A program made the translations under genes and the position numbers. Positions 44,165 through 64,000 of a stretch of DNA of 64,000 bases are shown piece by piece. The notes beneath the pieces were generated by a model. That model was not told where the DNA came from. It saw nothing but the letters and a program-made list of their open reading frames with translations, and ran no database searches. How positions within the stretch are numbered: the first letter of the stretch is position 1; each line of letters opens with the position of its first letter. The stretch comes from Aquatica leii (taxonomy: Eukaryota; Arthropoda; Insecta; Coleoptera; Lampyridae), in assembly GCA_035610365.1 (NCBI GenBank), contig CM069433.1, positions 56,348,487-56,412,486 of the forward strand, in the 5' to 3' direction.

Positions 44165-45143
44165 TATTTGCTCCAACACAACTTTCTATTGAAAAAAATG
44201 TATCAGCTGTAGAAACTTCTATCCAAACAGTTCCCAAATTTTTTTGCAAGAAGAAACCCGTTTTGAAACAACAAAAATTCATTGTAAGTCAAGAATTCAC
44301 CAAACTAACATTCTAAAATCCAAATTTTTTGCATTAAAATTTCTTAAACAAGATAAACCTATAGTCGTTCTTAAAGCAGACAAAAGGAACGCCACTGTTA
44401 TTATGGATCGTTCAGATTATGATAACAAAATCTACAATCTCTTTAGAGACGGATCATATATAAAATAATTTCGAAAGATACTTCTTCATCTATTCAAAGT
44501 GCACTTTCCAAACTTATAAAAGAGTCGTTAATTAATAAAGCCGATAAAAAACGTTCAATACATAAAGATTCTTTTTGATTTTACGCCCGATTATCTAAAA
44601 TCAATAAGTCTAATATTCCCTCGACCTATTGTCAGCGCTATAAACTCACCTACTGATAAATTCTCCAAATATCTTGTAAATTTATTAATACTTTTATCAG
44701 GCCAAACAGTCATTTATACTCAATTCGGAGGATTTTGTTCAAAAGTTCAAAAGCATAACTTTAGTTTGCAACCGACTGATATTCTGGTTAGTTTTTATGT
44801 AGAGTCTTTACCCACTAACGTGCCGGTACCTGATTATTTTAATTAATATTATTAGATCTTTATTCAGCGAGAACAAATTGCAAGCGGCATAATACCTATT
44901 ATCAAAAAATGTTTAACGTCCACATATTTTACTTTTCGAGGAAAGGTTTACTCACAAACATCAAAAGCCGCCATGGGTTCTTCGCTTTCACCGGTTGTTG
45001 CTAATTTATATTTATGGAAGGTTTTAAGAAAAAAACGTTATCCACATTTTAACTTAAATTCAAGTACTGGTACAGATACGTTGATGACATCTTTGTCATT
45101 TGACACCAAATGTCCTTTTACGCTCAACGAGTTTTTATGTGCG

Positions 45144-45335
45144 AAGTAATAACATTCTGCTGAACTTTCATTGTTTATTATTTTGAAATGAATATACACA
45201 ACGTTTCGATTGCTGTGGTATCTGCAATCGTCATCAGGTGAATACTGACGATTGCAGATACCACAGCAATCGAAACGTTGTGTATATTCATTTCAAAATA
45301 ATAAACAATGAAAGTTCAGCAGAATGTTATTACTT
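45144..45335. repeat. Perfect 90-bp palindrome with a 12-bp loop
   Basis: 45144-45233 is the exact reverse complement of 45246-45335; the loop is TCAGGTGAATAC. It interrupts the PLE RT frame. On the - strand one arm plus part of the loop spells a hammerhead core (CTGATGA...GAAA). It may be an inverted pLTR dimer of a PLE; an assembly or sequencing fold-back must be excluded. Confidence 0.9.
45200..45238 (-). ncRNA. Hammerhead ribozyme-like motif within the palindrome
   Basis: - strand: CTGATGA (complement of 45231-45237), a 7-bp stem CGATTGC/GCAATCG, then GAAACGTTG (complement of 45199-45207). The best core in the window. The + strand arm has CTGACGA, lacking three bases of the core. Confidence 0.6.
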
Positions 45336-45856
45336 TGCATCAAGCAACATTGTTTAATACATTCAAACAAGAGTTTTTATGTCATTTAAACTCAATTTAT
45401 CAAAATATTCGTTTTACTATAGAATTAGAAAGGAACTCCTGTTTACTGTTTTTGGAGGTTTTAGTTAATCGAAATGAATATGGTTCATTATCACATTCAA
45501 TTTACCAAAAACCTACTCATACAGATAGATATTAAAATGGATTGTCATTATTCTTCTAAAAAATTATCGGTAGTTAATTATTTAGTCTACAGAGCTGTTT
45601 CCTTAAGTCAATTCCAAAATCTTCCAAAAGAGTTAAATAATCTAACCAAGGTGTTAATCGCAAACAATGTCTCAAACAGTGTCTATCGCTTATCTACCTT
45701 ATGTAAAAAGGTACTACAGACCGTATAGGAAAAATGTCAATAATAACCGACATTTTGGTTTTTCTTTACCGTAGATTTGGAAACCAGTTTTATCGATTGG
45801 ATGCCGGTCTATAAAAGCAATATTTTACGGTGCAATCAATCAGTTTGTTCCGGTAT

Positions 45857-45888
45857 CTGAAGATGTCCACTGCGACGTGTGACGAAAG
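45857..45888 (+). ncRNA. Hammerhead-like motif in the 3' tail of PLE C
   Basis: CTGAAGA, stem GTC-CAC with GTG-GAC around TGCGAC, then GAAAGC. Fits the CUGANGA...GAAA core. Located after the end of the coding part, where PLE pLTRs lie. Confidence 0.5.
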
Positions 45889-46012
45889 CTCAGCTTCTGT
45901 GATAACAACAACACCGGAATTATCTATAATGGAAAATTGTATTGCGAATGCAACCCGTGAAAACTTGAATTGTACTAAAGCTATTGTTATAAATAAAAAA
46001 ATGCTTTGGTGA

Positions 46013-46458
46013 ATATATAATATCATATTCTTAAAACTCAATAATTAATAGACATATATATATATCATAATTATATATTTGCTTAATAAAAACCACGCTT
46101 AGTTTAAATTTGTATTGTACGGGGTTTTAACTACTAATTAATTTTAGTATAATCTGTGTTAGACTATTAAATCATTCTCTTTACAAATTATTTATCCTAA
46201 TTTGTGGTTTCAATTCTAAATTATGCATCTTAATTAATTTGTTTTTTTCGTAAGTTTATAATTTGATTATATAAAAGTCGCTCAAGGTTTGGACATAATT
46301 TTTAGTTGTAGCACTTACCTAATACTGGTGATTATAATGGATTTTATAGCAGATATAAAAATCATTGTGTGTATTGCTTTGTAGAATGTAAATCTAATAT
46401 TTTTCTACCGTGACTGGACAACAACGAACGGCTGCAGGTTGCTTCCATGCTATGGGAC
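46013..46458. other. AT-rich non-coding stretch
   Basis: Nothing recognised beyond low-complexity AT runs (ATATATAT near 46060). Confidence 0.4.
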
Positions 46459-46866
46459 CAGTGTTGTAAATAGATAATTTTTAATTTATATAGATACAGA
46501 TAAATTTTTTTTGTTTCAAAAATTATCTAGTATTAGATAATAGATAAAATATTCAAACTTTATATAGATAACAGATAATAGATGAAATAATCTAGGTAGT
46601 AGTAGCAATAGATAGAGTTCATTTGAAGAACTACTATAGAATGTGGAAAATTACTGAAGAAAAACATACATATTGCAACTTGAATTTTACGAGACACTGG
46701 ATTTTTTATAAATTTTATTTAAACAATTTAAATAAAAAAATTATATATATACAGATACATATAACTTATATAATTTTGATTGTATTTAGATACATATAAA
46801 TAGATAAAAAATATGAATCTAGATTAATTTATCTATATAAATTTATATAGATAATTTACAACACTG
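46459..46866. mobile_element. hAT-type MITE, 408 bp, 8-bp target duplication
   Basis: Ends CAGTGTTGTAAATAGATAAT and ATTTACAACACTG are inverted, and TATGGGAC flanks both exactly (46451-46458 and 46867-46874). The interior is made of degenerate TATAGATAA-type words with no ORF. Confidence 0.88.
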
Positions 46867-46874
46867 TATGGGAC

Positions 46875-47160
46875 TCTGTATTTTGTTATGTGTAATGTCA
46901 CAAGTTGCTCCCATGCTATGCGACTTTGCAGATTTGTGTGTTTTTTAGTCGCGGTAGGTTGCTTCCATTTCGTTTACTTGTTTTATATAGGATTTTTATT
47001 ATTTGTATTACTGAATTTATATATACATACATACATAATACGTCAAAGGGCTTTACACGATGTATGCGAGACACGCAAATGTGTTTACTGCTTTCGGTAA
47101 GAGTTGCGATTTGAGAGCTTTTAATCTGTTCGTAGAACTGCGTAAGATGTTGGTGTACTT
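46875..47160. other. Non-coding stretch
   Basis: Short open frames overlap on both strands but have no recognisable motif. TTGC-TCCCATGCTATG echoes the flank of the neighbouring MITE. Confidence 0.35.
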
Positions 47161-47168
47161 GATGTAGA

Positions 47169-47365
47169 ATGTCTACCAAACGTAAACGTGTTGTAATAAA
47201 AAAAGCAAGTTTTGTGTTTTATGTACAGAAAATGTTTTTATTTTTCTGTTTTTTATTTAGCTTTATCCCATTCCATCAGTTTGAAAAAATTTCCGATTAT
47301 CCGTGCTGTTCGATTTTTCGTGCATCTGTGAAAATTCATTACCTCGGATAATCGAGAGTCTACTG
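47169..47365 (+). mobile_element. Tigger-like remnant with one terminal repeat
   Basis: Opens MSTKRKRVVI, the usual start of Tigger/jerky-like transposases, but similarity is lost after ten residues. The segment ends GGATAATCGAGAGTCTACTG (47346-47365), the terminal repeat common to that family. A matching left end was not found; probably an internally deleted copy. Confidence 0.5.
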
Positions 47366-48470
47366 TTTGTTTTTGGTCTTACCTGTTGTTCCAAACTTTC
47401 AACTTTAGCTGGGTTGATTCGTAACCAGGGCCGCAGTACCCATTGGCGGGGCGTCGATTATATACGTCTTTAGTTTAAAACGGTGATGTTTGTGCAAGTG
47501 TTTATCAGTTTTGGGATTTAAACCTGTTCAGGTTCGTGTATTTGTCTAATTTACTGTAATTTGAGATGTTCTAGTTCTCCGACGTCTGTTGATAGTTTTG
47601 ATTACAAACCGATTGCTTTATAAACCTAAATTATGTAATAATGTTGCATTTACATTCAGTTAGAAAGTTGGAAAGGTTTCTTCACTCTGTTCTTCCCCTC
47701 CTACAGCAGGTTTCGCTCAAAACTAGAATAAAAATCACGATTTATTCTTTTAATGTGTGTTTGATTTAACCTACTACAGCCTTCCCACATGTTGAAAGTA
47801 AGCAGTGTACTAACTTAATACAACGCAAAAAAAGGGGGGGAGGGTAACTTGACGATCACCGCCACAACGAGATGTCGCTTTTTTTGTTTGTGGCTTTTAA
47901 TTTTCAAACGTGAGTAGGTTACACTAGAACTTTTTAAAAACAATCGCAAGGGAGTTATCTTGTACTCACAACTAACACACAACAGAGGTTTAAAAAACAT
48001 TCATCAATATTTAATGCAATTGTATTATGTTGTAACAAATTTAAAACTTAATTTATTTTTAACTATTTACGCGATTATTGATTATCATAAATCTAACTAA
48101 AACACACTACAACAAGCTAAACAAAACAACAATGTAGCAGTTTGATATAAACAATACAATAATTTATATATCACTGTAACCGTATACTGTCCGCGAATAA
48201 AATTCACTTTTATTTATCTACACTATTTACTTAAACAGTTTAATTTACCGCCAAATTTTTCTTCAGATTAGACTAAACTCGAACTTCTTTAGGACACCAT
48301 TTATATTCTTACCTTATCTAGTACTAGAACCTTCTTTTTCAGTAATGGCTTTGAACGATATCGAGGTTTCAATATGACAAATAAAAAAAAAAGATTCTGG
48401 AATGTAACCACATTGTAACTTTTATCTGTTTTGGATCTTGCATTTTTCAGAAGCCTCATAGAAATAGATG
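47366..48470. other. Non-coding stretch
   Basis: No convincing gene. A poly-G tract near 47833 is unusual for the region. Short ORFs lack motifs. Confidence 0.35.
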
Positions 48471-48477
48471 ATATTAA

Positions 48478-48685
48478 CACGTTGGGTGCTCATGTACTTT
48501 ACTTTCAAATCCCAGTGTCAAAAAAAGATTTTTTAAAATATCGTCTTTAAAACTAATTTTGTAGAAATGAAAAAAATATTTTTTCTCATACAAAAGTTAT
48601 TTTAGCCTTTAAACGCATAAGTGCGTCATGCGCACTTTGGGGTCTGATCGTTAAACGCACATGTGCGTCATGATCACTTAACGTG
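48478..48685. mobile_element. piggyBac-type MITE, 208 bp, TTAA target sites
   Basis: TTAA at 48474-48477 and 48686-48689 flank inverted ends CACGTTGGGTGCTCATG and CATGATCACTTAACGTG. Inside are two copies of an ACGCAxxxGTGCGTCATG motif. TTAA duplication is typical of piggyBac; the TIR match is imperfect. Confidence 0.55.
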
Positions 48686-48689
48686 TTAA

Positions 48690-49630
48690 GTGGGTGGACT
48701 AACTTTAGCAAAACTGATAACGTAATATTAGTAGAAATGCATAAAGACAATATTTGAAGTTACTTAAGTTATTGAAATTACATGCCTAGAGAGTAGAGGT
48801 GCTGAAAACGAAACTGTTTAGGTAGTTAAACGAATTGATAGAGTGCGTCTTAAGTTGCGCAAAGAATCGAAAACTGAGGAAGAAAAAATGCCTAAAGAAT
48901 CATTTGCTTCTTAGCACACAGCTGTATTTTGCAAATTTTTAAAAATAAAAATTTTATTATAAATTGTTGGGATTTGTATTTGTTCCTAAATTAGTTAAGA
49001 TACATTATAACGTTGTAACTAAAAAAAAACATTACATATGCTTACTTCAATTCAATTTATAATAATCACTCGATCAGTCACAAACCTTACAATAAACAAT
49101 TCATTCGTATAATATAATTACACTATTTTAAATACAATTACAGTATACATACAAAATATTCGCATAATGTTTAAATTTACAAAACTTATTTATCTAACTA
49201 TTACTTGATTTACAACATTGTACGATTGAAGCTATTAATGTAAATAGAATGTAATATAATTTTTAAGCTCATACTATTTACACCAAGAGCGTTTTAACTC
49301 TAGTTTGGATAACATTCATGACACGTTGAAGAAAAGTAACAATCCAAGTCAACATAATAAAGAAAACAGATTCGTAATAAGTTAATAAATATTAAAGTGC
49401 GATGCTATGAAAGGGTTGTGTGTACATAAAGCAAAATGTTAAATTGTGAATTCAACTTCTACATAATAAATAGGAGTAAACGAAGCACAATTTATGTCTT
49501 TTTTTACACTATTCGTCATTGCATTATTTGAGCATTAACTATTTATTACTTTGACCAGATTAAAAACAGTCAATTAATTATTGACCTTCACTGTCACTGT
49601 CACTTTTATCTAAAACGACTATTTAAGTAT
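48690..49630 (-). other. 3' flank and probable 3' UTR of uninflatable
   Basis: AT-rich, no gene on either strand. On the - strand it follows the uninflatable stop codon at 49631. Several TTTATT words could be polyadenylation signals on the - strand (about 49518, 49377), but I cannot choose. Confidence 0.4.

Positions 49631-64000
<14,370 letters not shown>

Larger units (their letters stand above)
44240..45730 (+). pseudogene. PLE reverse transcriptase remnant, element C
   Basis: Consecutive broken frames: KQDKPIVVLKADKRNATVIM (N-terminal RT), RPIVSAINSPTDKFSKYLVN, LQPTDILVSFYVESLPTNVP (first catalytic block, Asp in the usual F-D-V-x-S-L changed), SKAAMGSSLSPVVANLYL, then WYRYVDDIFVI (YVDD catalytic box). 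After the palindrome: TFKQEFLCHLNSIYQNIRFT, LSHSIYQKPTHTDRY. Stops and frameshifts throughout. Confidence 0.85.
43385..46012 (+). mobile_element. Penelope-like element C, near full length but broken, hosting two insertions
   Basis: A + strand PLE from the N-terminal block (about 43500: RVVINLSLRSLSSIETVILW) through RT to the 3' tail and hammerhead-like motif at 45857. It is interrupted by a solo LTR (43593-44164) and by a palindrome (45144-45335). Removing the LTR restores the reading K-G-F-N-F-V-F-A-P-T-Q-L. Stops elsewhere make it inactive. Confidence 0.75.

Noticed and set aside
46888..47179. Overlapping 65-90 codon ORFs on both strands
   Set aside because: Low-complexity hydrophobic translations without conserved motifs or splice support.

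Overview
The window is AT-rich eukaryotic DNA from an insect genome. A beetle is my best guess, but only from general character: short introns of about 45-60 bp with GTAAG donors, a dense mix of mariner-like, pogo/Tigger, hAT, Penelope-like and LTR elements, and two recognisable insect receptor genes. There is no bacterial gene organisation, and no tRNA or rRNA gene that I can support.

Three host genes are present. (1) A complete Draper gene (engulfment receptor, MEGF10/CED-1 family) lies on the + strand at 20131-32252 in 15 coding exons, 997 codons plus stop, with one 7.7 kb intron full of transposon debris. (2) A compact Draper paralogue lies downstream in the same orientation at 38834-40715 in 7 exons, 518 codons plus stop. 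Its exons 2 and 3 have exactly the lengths of Draper exons 2 and 3. (3) A giant receptor matching Uninflatable lies on the - strand at 49631-62574, about 39 exons and 3,500 codons, missing only its extreme N-terminus. All three are single-pass, cysteine-rich surface receptors.

Region by region. 1-5.8 kb: an old mariner-like element carrying an intact-looking pogo/Tigger element (2.83 kb, TA target duplication) inserted inside its catalytic region. 6.3 kb: a TA-flanked MITE. 8.4-12.5 kb: an internally deleted LTR retrotransposon with gag, an RNase H remnant, and a 47-bp minisatellite where most of the rest of pol should be. 13.3-14.5 kb: a second deleted mariner-like element with long inverted repeats. 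15.3-19.2 kb: a nested stack, in which a dispersed repeat is interrupted by a hAT MITE and by a decayed pogo element, itself interrupted by a Penelope-like element (PLE). 20.1-32.4 kb: Draper, whose big intron holds a BEL/Pao remnant, a retroviral-type protease remnant, and a hAT transposase split by the second copy of the dispersed repeat. 33.4-34.5 kb: a hAT element with 8-bp target duplication. 35.4-37.4 kb: a PLE fragment bracketed by two inverted ACGT-rich repeats. 38.8-40.7 kb: the Draper paralogue. 41.8-46.0 kb: a cluster of PLE copies with hammerhead-like motifs, one interrupted by a GC-rich solo LTR and by a perfect 90-bp palindrome. 46.4-48.7 kb: small DNA-transposon remnants. 49.6-62.6 kb: uninflatable.

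The points I would look at first are the tandem Draper pair with different tails, the hammerhead-like motifs at the PLE ends, the LTR element whose gag start lies inside its LTR, and the apparent frame break in uninflatable near 61502-61520. No wholly new multi-gene system was recognised.
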